Shown piece by piece: positions 27,940-36,891 of a stretch of 64,000 nt of DNA. The translations under genes and the position numbers were made by a program. The notes under the pieces were generated by a model. It saw nothing but the letters and a program-made list of their open reading frames with translations, was not told where the DNA came from and did no database searches. The stretch's first letter is position 1. Each line of letters starts with the position of its first letter. Origin of the DNA: Sphingomonas sp. S-NIH.Pt15_0812 (GTDB taxonomy: Bacteria > Pseudomonadota > Alphaproteobacteria > Sphingomonadales > Sphingomonadaceae); assembly GCF_003951315.1 (NCBI RefSeq), contig NZ_QLJH01000014.1, positions 47,909 to 111,908 of the forward strand, given 5' to 3'.

Positions 27940-29130
27940 ATGTCGATGCCAGCGCTTATGCCCGTCTATCCCCGGTGCGGGGTGCGACCGGTGCGAGGCG
28001 AGGGCGTGTACCTCTATGGCGAGGACGGCACGCGCTATCTCGATTTCGCGGCGGGCATCGCGGTCAACGCGCTGGGCCATGGCCACCCCAAGCTGACCCA
28101 GGCGATCGCCGACCAGGCGGCGACGCTGATGCACGTCTCCAACCTCTACGGATCGCCGCAGGGGGAGCATCTGGCGCAGCGGCTGGTCGATTCGACCTTC
28201 GCCGATACGGTGTTCTTCACCAATTCGGGCGCGGAAGCGGTGGAGTGCGCGATCAAGACCGCGCGTCGCTACCACTTCGCCAACGGCAATCCGCAGCGGC
28301 ACAAGCTCATCACCTTCCGCAACGCCTTTCACGGCCGCACGCTGGGGGCGATCTCGGCGACCGACCAGCCGAAGATGCGCGACGGGTTCGAGCCGCTGCT
28401 GCCCGGTTTCGCCTATACCGCGTTCAACGACCTGGACGCGGCGCTGGCGCTGATCGACGACGAGACCGCCGGTTTCCTGGTCGAGCCGATCCAGGGCGAA
28501 GGCGGCCTCGCCACCGCGACGCCGGAATTCCTGCAGGGCCTGCGCAAGGCGTGCGACGAGCATGGCCTGATGCTGGTGCTGGACGAGGTGCAGGCGGGCT
28601 ATGGCCGCACCGGCAAGTTCTTCGCGCATGAGCATTACGGCATCACGCCCGACATCATGGCGGTGGCCAAGGGCATCGGCGGCGGCTTCCCGCTCGGCGC
28701 TTGCCTGGCGACGGCCGAGGCGGCGAAGGGCATGGTGTTCGGCACGCACGGTTCCACCTATGGCGGTAATCCGCTGGCGATGGCGGCGGGCGAGGCGGTG
28801 CTCGACGTGCTGCTCGAGGACGGTTTCCTCGACCATGTCGCCGAGATGGGCGAGCGGCTGCGCAGCCGGCTGGAGCAGATGATCCCCAATCACGACCATC
28901 TCTTCACCGAGGTGCGCGGCAAGGGGCTGATGCTCGGCCTGAAGCTCAAGACCGACAGCCGCCGCTTCGTCGGCTTCCTGCGCGACGAGCATCAGCTGCT
29001 GACCGTCTCGGCGGGCGAGAATGTCGTGCGCGTGCTGCCGCCGCTCATCATCGACGAAAGCCATATCGAGGAATTCACGCAGAAGCTGTCGGATGCCGCG
29101 CGGGTCTATGTGCCCGCCGCCGACGACTGA
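27940..29130 (+). CDS. argD: Acetylornithine/succinyldiaminopimelate aminotransferase
   Basis: PLP-dependent class III aminotransferase of arginine synthesis (and often lysine); 396 residues. The start at 27940 has GGAAGG nine bases upstream. Motifs are [18 protein letters not shown] near 95, [12 protein letters not shown] near 130, [16 protein letters not shown] near 215 with the PLP Asp, and [14 protein letters not shown] with the Schiff-base Lys near 245. argF follows 107 bases on. The pairing argD-argF is typical of alphaproteobacteria, and hslO often follows there, whereas here hslO is elsewhere. Confidence 0.95.
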   Translation: MSMPALMPVYPRCGVRPVRGEGVYLYGEDGTRYLDFAAGIAVNALGHGHPKLTQAIADQAATLMHVSNLYGSPQGEHLAQRLVDSTFADTVFFTNSGAEAVECAIKTARRYHFANGNPQRHKLITFRNAFHGRTLGAISATDQPKMRDGFEPLLPGFAYTAFNDLDAALALIDDETAGFLVEPIQGEGGLATATPEFLQGLRKACDEHGLMLVLDEVQAGYGRTGKFFAHEHYGITPDIMAVAKGIGGGFPLGACLATAEAAKGMVFGTHGSTYGGNPLAMAAGEAVLDVLLEDGFLDHVAEMGERLRSRLEQMIPNHDHLFTEVRGKGLMLGLKLKTDSRRFVGFLRDEHQLLTVSAGENVVRVLPPLIIDESHIEEFTQKLSDAARVYVPAADD

Positions 29131-29136
29131 CATCAC

Positions 29137-29160
29137 CCCCTCTCCCAGCGTGGAGAGGGG
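29137..29160. repeat. Intercistronic palindrome between argD and argF
   Basis: Perfect nine-pair hairpin CCCCTCTCC-CAGCGT-GGAGAGGGG, seven bases past the argD stop. No T tract. It could stabilise the argD message or reduce read-through; short elements of this sequence are commonly dispersed in such genomes. Confidence 0.65.
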
Positions 29161-29237
29161 CCAGCGGCGCATGGCGCGGGCGAGCGATCCGTCCCGGACA
29201 CAGCGCCATGCCGCCGCGACTTTGGGGGACTGACATC

Positions 29238-30155
29238 ATGCGCCATTTCCTGAACCTGGCCGATGCCGGCGCATCGGGCGTCGCCGCGATCCTGGCCGAT
29301 GCGATCGACCGAAAGGCGGCACGCGCCGGCTGGCCCAAGGGCCGCGCCGATGCGGATGCGCCGCTCGCCGGCCATGTGCTCGCCTGCGTGTTCGAGAAGA
29401 ACTCGACCCGCACCCGCGTCAGCTTCGACATGGCGATCCGCCAGCTCGGCGGCAGCTCGATCGTGCTGGATGCCGGCACGATGCAGCTCGGCCGGGGCGA
29501 GAGCATCGCCGACACCGCCCGCGTCCTGTCCGGCTATGTCGACGCGATCATGATCCGCACCGACGACCATGCCAAGGTCGAGGAGATGGCGCATCACGCC
29601 ACCGTGCCGGTCATCAACGGCCTGACCGACGCCTCGCATCCCTGCCAGATCATGGCCGACCTGCTGACCATCATCGAAAGCGGCAAGGCGCTGCCCGGCT
29701 TGAAGGTCGCGTGGCTGGGCGACGGCAACAACGTGCTGTCCTCGATCGTCGAGGCGGCGGGGCTGATGCAGTTCGACGTCGTCGCCGCCTGCCCGCCCGG
29801 CTACGCGCCCGAGGAAGAGGCGATCATCGCCGCCTCCGGCCGCGCCCGCGTCGTGCATGACCCGCGCGAGGCGGTGGCCGATGCGGACATCGTCGTCACC
29901 GATACCTGGATCTCGATGGGCCAGGCCCATGCGGAGCAGAAGCTGCACGCGCTCGGCCCCTATCAGGTCGATGCCAGCTTCATGGCGCTGGCCAAGCCCG
30001 ACGCCAGGTTCCTCCACTGCCTGCCCGCGCATCGCGGCGAGGAAGTGACCGCCGACGTGATCGACGGGCCGCAATCGCTGATCTGGCCCGAGGCGGAGAA
30101 CCGGCTCCATGCGCAGAAATCGATCCTGCGCTGGTGCTTCGGGCAGATCGACTGA
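29238..30155 (+). CDS. argF: Ornithine carbamoyltransferase
   Basis: Makes citrulline from ornithine and carbamoyl phosphate; 305 residues. The start at 29238 gives [11 protein letters not shown]. The carbamoyl-phosphate loop is [11 protein letters not shown] near 50. The [10 protein letters not shown] motif is near 135, and the ornithine loop has TDTWISMG and [11 protein letters not shown] near 265. Full length and intact. Followed by two perfect hairpins before the convergent LysR gene. Confidence 0.97.
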   Translation: MRHFLNLADAGASGVAAILADAIDRKAARAGWPKGRADADAPLAGHVLACVFEKNSTRTRVSFDMAIRQLGGSSIVLDAGTMQLGRGESIADTARVLSGYVDAIMIRTDDHAKVEEMAHHATVPVINGLTDASHPCQIMADLLTIIESGKALPGLKVAWLGDGNNVLSSIVEAAGLMQFDVVAACPPGYAPEEEAIIAASGRARVVHDPREAVADADIVVTDTWISMGQAHAEQKLHALGPYQVDASFMALAKPDARFLHCLPAHRGEEVTADVIDGPQSLIWPEAENRLHAQKSILRWCFGQID

Positions 30156-30164
30156 GGGTAGACG

Positions 30165-30221
30165 CGGCGGCCTGTTCGAGGCCGCCGTGGCCGATAGGGA
30201 CGATGCGACGTCGTCCCTATC
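30165..30221. terminator. Double hairpin between convergent argF and LysR genes
   Basis: Hairpin one: CGGCGGCCT-GTTCG-AGGCCGCCG (30165-30187), nine pairs. Hairpin two: GATAGGGACGA (30193-30203) with TCGTCCCTATC (30211-30221), eleven pairs. Neither has a T tract. They fill the 75-base gap between the two stops. Confidence 0.6.
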
Positions 30222-30230
30222 CGTACCGCC

Positions 30231-31019
30231 CTACCCGCCCAGCGCCTCGACCAGCAGCCTGACCTTCTTCTGCCGCCATTGCGGCAGCGGCGCGACCAGC
30301 CAATAGCCGAGGCGCGACGCATGCGGCTCGCCGAGCGCGACGACGCGGCCGCTCGCCAGGTCAGCCGCCGCCAGGATCTCCGGCACCGTCGCCCGTCCCA
30401 GCCCCGCCGCCGCCGCGTCGATCGCCAGGCCGGCATCGTCGACCCGCACCAGCACGCCCGCCTCTTCTGGCGCGCCGGGCCAGGCGATCGCCGCGTCATG
30501 CCCACCGCCCGGCGCAGCGACCGTCACCATGCCCTCGGACTCGATCGCCTCGCCCTCATGCTCGCCCGGCCCCTCGCCCCAGCGGATCGCGAGGTCGAGA
30601 TTGGCCTGGGTGAAGTCCACCTCGCCATCCGCCGCGATCAGCACGAAGCGCAGGTCCGAATCCGCCGCCGCGATCCGGGCGAGACGCGGCATCAGCCATT
30701 TCTCGGTCAGGTCGCGCGGCGCGGCGATGGTCAGCGACTTGGACGACTGGCCCGCCTGCATCGCCCGCACCGCCTCCTCGAACTGGAGGAAGCCATCGCG
30801 CAAGGGAGCAAGGCCCGCCTCCGCCTCCGGCGTCAGCTCCAGCCCGCGGGTGGTGCGGCGGAACAGCACGACGCCCAGCGTATCCTCCAGCGCACGGATC
30901 TGCTGCCCGACCGCGGCGGGCGTCACCGCCAGCTCGTCGGCGGCGCGGGTGAAGGACAGGTGGCGCGCCGCCGCGTCGAGCACGCGCAGGCCGTTCAGCG
31001 GCAGATGCGTTCGCTTCAT
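30231..31019 (-). CDS. LysR family transcriptional regulator (GcvA-like)
   Basis: A 262-residue LysR-type regulator, somewhat short. The winged helix at residues 5-60 has FTRAADELAVTPAAVGQQIR and LFRRTTRGLELT. The effector domain starts near 90 (LTIAAPRDLTEKWLMPRLAR), whose opening is GcvA-like. Effector unknown. It follows apaG by ten bases in the metZ-apaG-lysR unit, so it may sense a methionine-related signal, but LysR genes are normally divergent from their targets and this one is not. Confidence 0.85.
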   Translation of the reverse strand: MKRTHLPLNGLRVLDAAARHLSFTRAADELAVTPAAVGQQIRALEDTLGVVLFRRTTRGLELTPEAEAGLAPLRDGFLQFEEAVRAMQAGQSSKSLTIAAPRDLTEKWLMPRLARIAAADSDLRFVLIAADGEVDFTQANLDLAIRWGEGPGEHEGEAIESEGMVTVAAPGGGHDAAIAWPGAPEEAGVLVRVDDAGLAIDAAAAGLGRATVPEILAAADLASGRVVALGEPHASRLGYWLVAPLPQWRQKKVRLLVEALGG

Positions 31020-31029
31020 GCCCCGCCTC

Positions 31030-31428
31030 CTATTGGGTCACGGCCGGCGCATGGAGCGCGAAGCGGGGAATGGCGATGTCGAAGGTCGTGCCGCTGTCGT
31101 CGACCATGCGATAGCTGCCCTGCATCGCACCGCTGGAGGTGGCGAGCGGACAGCCGGACACATAGTCGAAACTGGCGCCCGGCTCGATCAGCGGCTGCTC
31201 GCCGACCACGCCCTCGCCCTCCACCGTATGGCGCGCGCCGCGCCCATCGGTGATGATCCAGTGGCGCGACAGGAGCTGCACGGTGCGGTCGCCGGCATTC
31301 TCCAGCCGGATATGATAGGCCCAGAACCAGCGTCCCCGCGTCGGTTCCGACTGTTCGGGCAGGTAGCTGACCGAAACGCGGACCGTCACGCCGCGCGTCG
31401 TCTCCGCATGCGGGAACAGCGCCTTCAT
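31030..31428 (-). CDS. apaG: ApaG family protein
   Basis: A 132-residue immunoglobulin-like fold protein (DUF525), linked to Co/Mg efflux phenotypes in enterics; exact role unresolved. Conserved stretches are VSYLPEQSEPTRGRWFWAY near 18, YHIRLENAG and GEQPLIEPGASFDYVSGCPL near 80-100, and MQGSYRMVDDSG. The ATG overlaps the metZ stop by four bases, so it is translationally coupled to metZ. Confidence 0.93.
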   Translation of the reverse strand: MKALFPHAETTRGVTVRVSVSYLPEQSEPTRGRWFWAYHIRLENAGDRTVQLLSRHWIITDGRGARHTVEGEGVVGEQPLIEPGASFDYVSGCPLATSSGAMQGSYRMVDDSGTTFDIAIPRFALHAPAVTQ

Positions 31429-32633
31429 AGACCCACGGCCAGCAACGCCCGGTCGAGATCCTCGATCAGGTCGTCGGCATCCTCCAGCCCGACGTTCAGC
31501 CGGATCATGCCTTCGGAAATGCCCATCTCCAGCCGCTTCTCCTCGGCGACGCTGCTATGGGTGGTGGAGGCGGGATGCGTCATCAGCGACCGCGAGTCGC
31601 CGATATTGTTGGAGATGTCGATCAGCTCCAGCGCGTCGAGCAGGCCGTGCGCCTGGCTGCGACCGCCATCCAGCTCGAAGGCGAAGATCGGCCCGGCCGC
31701 CGACATCTGGCGCATCGCCAGGTCATACTGCGGATGGCTGGGCAGGCCGGGATGCAGCACGCGCGGCACCCGCCCTTCCAGGAAAGCACCGACCTTGAGC
31801 GAATTCTCCGACTGGCGGCGGATGCGCAGGTCGAGCGTCTCCAGCCCCTTCAGCACCACCCAGGCGTTGAACGGCGACAGCGTCGGCCCGGTGTTGCGCG
31901 TGAAGGGCAACAACGTGTTGTCGATGAAATCCTGCGTTCCGCACACCGCGCCGGCCAGCACCCGGCCCTGCCCGTCCATCATCTTGGTGGCGGAATAGGC
32001 GGTCACGTCCGCGCCGAAGTCCATCGGCCGCTGGAGCGCGGGGGTGGCGAAGGCATTGTCGACGACCGTCGTGATCCCCCGCTCGCGCGCGATGGCGCAG
32101 ATCGCCGACAGGTCGGCGATGTCCATCGTCGGATTGGCCGGGGTCTCGAAGAAGAAGACCTTGGTCTCCGGCTTCACCGCGTCCAGGAACGCCTGCGGAT
32201 CGCGCGCGTCGACCACGGTGGTGCCGATGCCGAACTTGGGCAGCAGCGTGTCGGTCAGCCAGCGGCACGAACCGAAGGCGGCGCGACCCCCGACCAGATG
32301 GTCGCCCGCCTGCAACTGGCTGAGCAGCACCGCCGTCATCGCCGCCATGCCCGACGCCATGGTGCGGCACGCCTCCGCCCCTTCGAGCAGCGCGATCCGC
32401 TCCTCCAGCATCTGCACGGTGGGATTCTGGAGGCGGGAATAGGTCATCCCGTCCTGCTCGCCGGCGAAGCGCGCGGCGGCGTCGCCGGCGCAGTCATAGG
32501 CATAGCCCGAGGTGAGGAACAACGCCTCCGACGTCTCGCCATATTCCGAACGGGCGGTCCCCCCCCGAATCGCCTGGGTGGCGGGGCGCCATTGGGTGGT
32601 GATCGAACGGTCCTGGCCAGTCTTGCGCTTCAT
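31425..32633 (-). CDS. metZ: O-succinylhomoserine sulfhydrylase
   Basis: PLP enzyme making homocysteine directly from an O-acylhomoserine and sulfide; 402 residues. The start at 32633 gives MKRKTGQDRSITTQWRPAT. The PLP lysine is in AYSATKMMDGQGRVLAG near residue 205. FGSCRWLTDTLLPKFGI and DNTLLPFTRNTGPTLSPFNA are characteristic of MetZ rather than MetB or MetC. First gene of metZ-apaG-lysR. I see no convincing SAM-II riboswitch in the short upstream gap. Confidence 0.93.
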   Translation of the reverse strand: MKRKTGQDRSITTQWRPATQAIRGGTARSEYGETSEALFLTSGYAYDCAGDAAARFAGEQDGMTYSRLQNPTVQMLEERIALLEGAEACRTMASGMAAMTAVLLSQLQAGDHLVGGRAAFGSCRWLTDTLLPKFGIGTTVVDARDPQAFLDAVKPETKVFFFETPANPTMDIADLSAICAIARERGITTVVDNAFATPALQRPMDFGADVTAYSATKMMDGQGRVLAGAVCGTQDFIDNTLLPFTRNTGPTLSPFNAWVVLKGLETLDLRIRRQSENSLKVGAFLEGRVPRVLHPGLPSHPQYDLAMRQMSAAGPIFAFELDGGRSQAHGLLDALELIDISNNIGDSRSLMTHPASTTHSSVAEEKRLEMGISEGMIRLNVGLEDADDLIEDLDRALLAVGL

Positions 32634-32686
32634 GCGCCCGCTTTGCCGTCTTGCTCCCGCGCCCGCAAGCAGGGACAAGCAGGATC

Positions 32687-33922
32687 GTGCCACAGATCCT
32701 CCGCCGCCCCCTGCCGCTCGCCCTGCTGATCGCGGGATGTGCAGAACTGCTGTTCGCCTGGCGGGTGACGATCCCGTCCAAGCCCTATTTCGACGAAGTC
32801 CATTATGTGCCCGCCGCGCGGACGCTGCTGGCCCTGGCGCACCCGGCGAATATCGAGCACCCGCTGCTCGCCAAGGCGCTGATCGCGCTCGGCATCCGGC
32901 TGTTCGGCGATGATCCGCTCGGTTGGCGGGCGCTGTCGACGCTGGCCGGCTCGGCGGTGGTGGCGGGTGTGTTCGCGCTGGTGTGGCTCGGCACGCGGCG
33001 GCTGCGCCCCGCCCTGGTCGCGGCGGTGCTGACCCTCGTCAACTTCACCGTCTTCGTCCAGGCGCGGATCGCGATGCTGGACGGGTTCATGGCCGCCTTC
33101 GTCGTGCTGGGCGCGGCGAGCCTGTTGTGGTCGATGGAGGGCGCGCCGAGGCAGGTCCGTCGTCGCTGGGGCCTGGGCGCGGCGCTGCTGGGGCTGGCGA
33201 CCGCCTGCAAATGGACCGCCGCCCCCTATGTCGCCTTCGCCGCTCTCGCCTATCTGCTGCTGCGGCGCGGGCGTCCGGACCGCTGGCCGGGACTGGGCCC
33301 GGTCATGGCGCTGGCGCTGCTCGGCGGGGTGAGCGTCGCCACCTATTTCCTGACCTTTATCCCCGCCTTCTTCTACGTGCAGGAGCCGCTGACGCTGGCG
33401 ACGCTGCTGCCGTTCCAATGGACCATGTTCCAGCAACAGACCCAGGTGCTGCCCGCGCACACCTATCAATCGGCCTGGTACACATGGCCGTTCGACTGGC
33501 GGCCGATCTGGTATCTCTACGAGCCGGTCGACGGGGCGCAGCGCGGCGTGCTGCTGCTCGGCAACCCGGCGGTGATGTGGGGCGGGCTGTTCGCGGTGCT
33601 GGCCTGTGCGGGCGCATGGCTGCGCACCCGCGCGATCCGGCCGGGCGCGGCGGCGGGCCTGTGGATCGGCAGCATCGCCATCTGGCCGCTGATCCCCAAA
33701 TCGCTGGGCTTCTTCTATTATTACTATCTTCCCAGCATCTGGCTGGCGGTGGTGCTGGCCGTCGCGCTCGACCATTGGCGCGCCCGGCTGCGCTATTGGG
33801 ACGAGGTGGTGGTGATGCTGGCGGTCGGGCTGTTCCTGCATTTCTACCCGATCCTGTCCGCCGCGCCGCTCGCCGGACCGGGCGCGTTCGCACGCTGGAT
33901 ATGGCTGGACAGCTGGGCCTAG
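32687..33922 (+). CDS. GT39 (protein O-mannosyltransferase-like) membrane glycosyltransferase
   Basis: A polytopic membrane protein of about 411 residues with roughly ten hydrophobic helices. The catalytic first loop reads PSKPYFDEVHYVPAARTLL, with the PMT Asp-Glu pair, followed by the NIEHPLLAKALIALG motif. Another family block is RIAMLDGFMAAFVVLG. Such enzymes use polyprenyl-phosphate sugars on the outer face of the membrane. I use the GTG at 32687; a TTG at 32651 is the alternative and neither has an ideal ribosome site. It converges on a GT2-GtrA gene that could make its donor, overlapping by four bases (CTAG). Confidence 0.85.
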   Translation: MPQILRRPLPLALLIAGCAELLFAWRVTIPSKPYFDEVHYVPAARTLLALAHPANIEHPLLAKALIALGIRLFGDDPLGWRALSTLAGSAVVAGVFALVWLGTRRLRPALVAAVLTLVNFTVFVQARIAMLDGFMAAFVVLGAASLLWSMEGAPRQVRRRWGLGAALLGLATACKWTAAPYVAFAALAYLLLRRGRPDRWPGLGPVMALALLGGVSVATYFLTFIPAFFYVQEPLTLATLLPFQWTMFQQQTQVLPAHTYQSAWYTWPFDWRPIWYLYEPVDGAQRGVLLLGNPAVMWGGLFAVLACAGAWLRTRAIRPGAAAGLWIGSIAIWPLIPKSLGFFYYYYLPSIWLAVVLAVALDHWRARLRYWDEVVVMLAVGLFLHFYPILSAAPLAGPGAFARWIWLDSWA

Positions 33923-35019
33923 TACCGCCCCCAGACGAACCGCCGCGACAGCGCGTAATTCCACACCGCGCCCACCAGCACGCCGGCCAGCGCCGACACC
34001 GCCCAGGTATCGGTCTTCGCATCGTGCAGGAAGGCGGCGACGCCGACATTGGCGAAGGCTCCGATCCCGCACACCAGGCAGAAGGACAGCCATCCCCGGA
34101 ACAGCGCCGGGCCCCCGCGAAGCCGCCGGTCGCGATAGGTCAGGGCGTTGTTGAGGAAGAAATTGCCCGTCATCGCCGCCGCCGTTGCGGCGATCTGCGC
34201 CGTCAGGAAGCCGGTGCCGAGACCCAGATGAAGCAGGATCAGCACCGCCATGTGCATCACCACGCCGACCGCGCCGATCGCGGCGAACATGGCGAAGCGC
34301 ACCGGCACGATCCGCCCGAAGCGGCGGTCGTAGAGCGCGATCAGGAACTCCATCGCCACGACATGGTCGAGCTTGCTCTCCCCCTCGGTGCGCAGGCGGA
34401 AGACGTAGGGAAGCTCGGCGAAGCGCAAGGGCGCGGGCGCGGCGGTCAGGATGTCGAGCAGGATCTTGAAGCCGATCGCGCGCAGCCGGGGCGCCAGCGC
34501 CCGCGCGATACCGGTGCGGATCATGAAGAAGCCGCTCATCGGATCGCGCAGGTCGACGCGCAGCACCGCCTGCGACAGCCGCGTCGCGAAGGCCGACTTG
34601 GCCACCCGGTCGCGGTCCCAATCGCCCGTGCCGCCGCCGGGCACGAAGCGCGAGCCGACCACCAGGTCGAGATCGGGCTCCGCCGCCAGCCGGTCGGCCA
34701 TCAGCGGCAACAGCGCCTCGTCATGTTGCAGGTCGCCGTCCATCACCGCGACCAGGGGCGCGGCCGTCGCGCACATCCCCTCGATGCACGCGCTCGACAG
34801 GCCGCGCCGACCGATGCGCTGGATCACCCGGACGCGGGGGTCATGCCGCGCCAGCGCGCGGGCGGCCTCCGCCGTGCCGTCGGCGCTGTCGTCGTCGACG
34901 AACACCACCTCCCAGCACCGGCCCGCCAACACCGCGTCCAGTCGCGCGACCAGGGCCGCGACATTGCCCCGCTCGTTGAAGGTCGGGACGACGACCGCCA
35001 GTTCGAGCGACCGCTCCAT
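33919..35019 (-). CDS. GT2 polyprenyl-phosphate glycosyltransferase fused to GtrA domain
   Basis: A 366-residue fusion. Residues 1-230 form a dolichol-phosphate-mannose-synthase-like GT2 domain (LAVVVPTFNERGNVAALV, VVFVDDDSADGT, MDGDLQHDEALLP). Residues 245-360 form a four-helix GtrA domain (RFAMFAAIGAVGVVMHM, and MTGNFFLNNALTYRDRR). It likely makes a polyprenyl-phosphate sugar on the cytoplasmic side and flips or presents it. The start at 35019 overlaps the leuB stop by one base (TAATG). The convergent GT39 gene is the natural consumer; that link is inference. Confidence 0.9.
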   Translation of the reverse strand: MERSLELAVVVPTFNERGNVAALVARLDAVLAGRCWEVVFVDDDSADGTAEAARALARHDPRVRVIQRIGRRGLSSACIEGMCATAAPLVAVMDGDLQHDEALLPLMADRLAAEPDLDLVVGSRFVPGGGTGDWDRDRVAKSAFATRLSQAVLRVDLRDPMSGFFMIRTGIARALAPRLRAIGFKILLDILTAAPAPLRFAELPYVFRLRTEGESKLDHVVAMEFLIALYDRRFGRIVPVRFAMFAAIGAVGVVMHMAVLILLHLGLGTGFLTAQIAATAAAMTGNFFLNNALTYRDRRLRGGPALFRGWLSFCLVCGIGAFANVGVAAFLHDAKTDTWAVSALAGVLVGAVWNYALSRRFVWGRY

Positions 35020-36062
35020 TACAGCGCGGCGAGCACCGCGTCGGTCATGCCCTGCGTCGATAACGCCCCGCCCAGATCGGCGGTGCGCGCGCCCCCCGCG
35101 ATCGCGGCCGCCACCGCCGCCTCGATCCGGTCGGCGGGCTCGGGTCGGCGCAGCGAATGGCGCAGCATCATTGCCGCTGACAGGATCGCGGCGCACGGAT
35201 TGGCCTTGCCCTGGCCCGCGATATCGGGCGCGGAGCCGTGGATCGGCTCGTACAGCCCCTTGCCGGCGTCATCCAGGGCGGAGGAGGGGAGCATCCCGAT
35301 CGACCCGGCGCACATCGACGCCTGGTCCGACAGGATGTCGCCGAACAGATTGCCGGTGACGATCACGTCGAACTGGCCGGGATCGCGCACGAGCTGCATC
35401 GCGGCATTGTCGACATACATGTGCGACAGGGCGACATCGGGATAGTCGCGCGCCACCTCGACCACCACGTCGCGCCACAGCTGCGAGGTCTCCAGCACGT
35501 TCGCCTTGTCGACCGAGCAGAGCCGGCTGCGGCGGGTGCGTGCGGTGTCGAAGCCGACCCGGGCGATTCGCGCCACCTCCGCCTCGTCATAGCGCATCAG
35601 GTCGCGGCCCTCGCGCAGGCCGGCCGGGGTCCTGCCCTGGCTCTTCTCGCCGAAATAGACGTCGCCGTTCAGCTCGCGCACGATCACCAGGTCGATCCGG
35701 CGCGCGATCTCGGGCTTGAGCGCCGAGGCGTCCTCCAGCCCGGCGAACAGCTTGGCGGGGCGCAGATTGGCGAACAGCGCCAGTTCCTTGCGCAGGCCCA
35801 GGATCGCCTGTTCAGGGCGCAACGCGCGCTCCAGCGAGTCGAATTCGGGATCGCCGACCGCGCCGAACAGGATCGCGTCGGCGCGCGCCGCCAGCGCCAG
35901 CGTCTCGGCCGGCAGCGGATGGCCCGCCGCCCGGTATGCCGCGCCGCCCACCGGGGCTTCCTCGAACCGCAGGTCGAGGTCCAGCGACTCCAGCACCTGG
36001 CGCGCGGCCTGGGTGACTTCGGGACCGATGCCGTCGCCGGCGAGCACTGCGATCAGGGACAT
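35019..36062 (-). CDS. leuB: 3-isopropylmalate dehydrogenase
   Basis: NAD-dependent oxidative decarboxylase of leucine synthesis; 347 residues. The start at 36062 gives [16 protein letters not shown]. The substrate loop is [25 protein letters not shown](N)GDVYFG marks leuB rather than icd. The metal and cofactor region is [21 protein letters not shown] with [14 protein letters not shown]. leuC and leuD are not in the window. It lies between recO and the GT2 gene on the same strand. Confidence 0.96.
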   Translation of the reverse strand: MSLIAVLAGDGIGPEVTQAARQVLESLDLDLRFEEAPVGGAAYRAAGHPLPAETLALAARADAILFGAVGDPEFDSLERALRPEQAILGLRKELALFANLRPAKLFAGLEDASALKPEIARRIDLVIVRELNGDVYFGEKSQGRTPAGLREGRDLMRYDEAEVARIARVGFDTARTRRSRLCSVDKANVLETSQLWRDVVVEVARDYPDVALSHMYVDNAAMQLVRDPGQFDVIVTGNLFGDILSDQASMCAGSIGMLPSSALDDAGKGLYEPIHGSAPDIAGQGKANPCAAILSAAMMLRHSLRRPEPADRIEAAVAAAIAGGARTADLGGALSTQGMTDAVLAAL

Positions 36063-36100
36063 GACTACCTCCGCCGCCGCCCTTGCCGGGCGGCGCGACG

Positions 36101-36832
36101 TCACGCAACCGCCCTCTTCACCGCGTCGATCAGCCGGTCGCGCGCGGGCAGCGGTTCGGCCCGGCGCTCAGTCAGCAGGTCGCGGGCCAGGAAATGGCCG
36201 GTAAGCGCGAAGCCCTGCGTGATCGCGGCCCCGTCCGGCTGTCCACCAGCCAAGAGAAATTCCGGCAATCGCAGTAACTTGTCCTCATATCCCACCGCCG
36301 CGCCGCGCGACACCGCGCCGCCGCTGCGCGGGCTGACATAGGCCAGATCCTCCGTCAGGCCTGTCACCACGCAGCGCTCCAGATCCAGGCCAAATCCCAG
36401 TTCGGCAAGCAGCAGCAATTCGAACCGCACCACCGCCCCGGCCCAGCCGCGCGCGGACGGGGCCGATTCGATCGCGGTCAGCACGCCGTCCAACCCGTCA
36501 TAGAGATAGGGATAGGGCTGCGCCTCGGGCAGCGCGGTCGCGGTCAGCGCCGTCACCCAGGCGATGGCGGCGGCGGCAAGCGGTTCGGCATGGAGCGCGG
36601 CGCGGCTGTGCAGCATCTCCACGGTCAGCGCCGGCAATTGCTCCACCGTCCGCGCCCGCCATTCGCCACGCAGCATATTGCCCGGCTGGAGCACCGGGCG
36701 CAGCATCCGCGACCGCCCGCCCCGCACATAGCCGGGCTGCACCCCGTCGCCACGGGTCAGCGCCCGTGCGACCGCGCCATGCTCGCCATGCTGACGGGTC
36801 GCGAGCAGGATGGCGTCGGCGATCAGGTGCAT
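36101..36832 (-). CDS. recO: DNA repair protein RecO
   Basis: RecFOR mediator that loads RecA on SSB-coated DNA; 243 residues. The N-terminal OB fold has [20 protein letters not shown] and [17 protein letters not shown]. The helical part follows with [21 protein letters not shown], the usual RecO signature. The zinc-finger cysteines of some RecO proteins are not evident beyond this one, as in many alphaproteobacteria. It precedes leuB by 38 bases. Confidence 0.93.
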   Translation of the reverse strand: MHLIADAILLATRQHGEHGAVARALTRGDGVQPGYVRGGRSRMLRPVLQPGNMLRGEWRARTVEQLPALTVEMLHSRAALHAEPLAAAAIAWVTALTATALPEAQPYPYLYDGLDGVLTAIESAPSARGWAGAVVRFELLLLAELGFGLDLERCVVTGLTEDLAYVSPRSGGAVSRGAAVGYEDKLLRLPEFLLAGGQPDGAAITQGFALTGHFLARDLLTERRAEPLPARDRLIDAVKRAVA

Positions 36833-36848
36833 CGCCGCGATATAGGCG

Positions 36849-36882
36849 CCCTGCCCCGTCCCCGCGAGTGGTCGGGGCAGGG
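36849..36882. repeat. Hairpin between the DUF3857 gene and recO
   Basis: Perfect ten-pair dyad CCCTGCCCCG (36849-36858) with CGGGGCAGGG (36873-36882), in the 59-base gap. On the minus strand it lies after the DUF3857 stop and before the recO start; no T tract follows. Confidence 0.5.
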
Positions 36883-36891
36883 CCGGCAGGA

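Noticed and set aside
32634..32700. Possible SAM-II riboswitch before metZ
   Set aside because: The gap has a short CTTGC/GCAAG dyad and GCAAAGC, but lacks the conserved pseudoknot elements and is too short.
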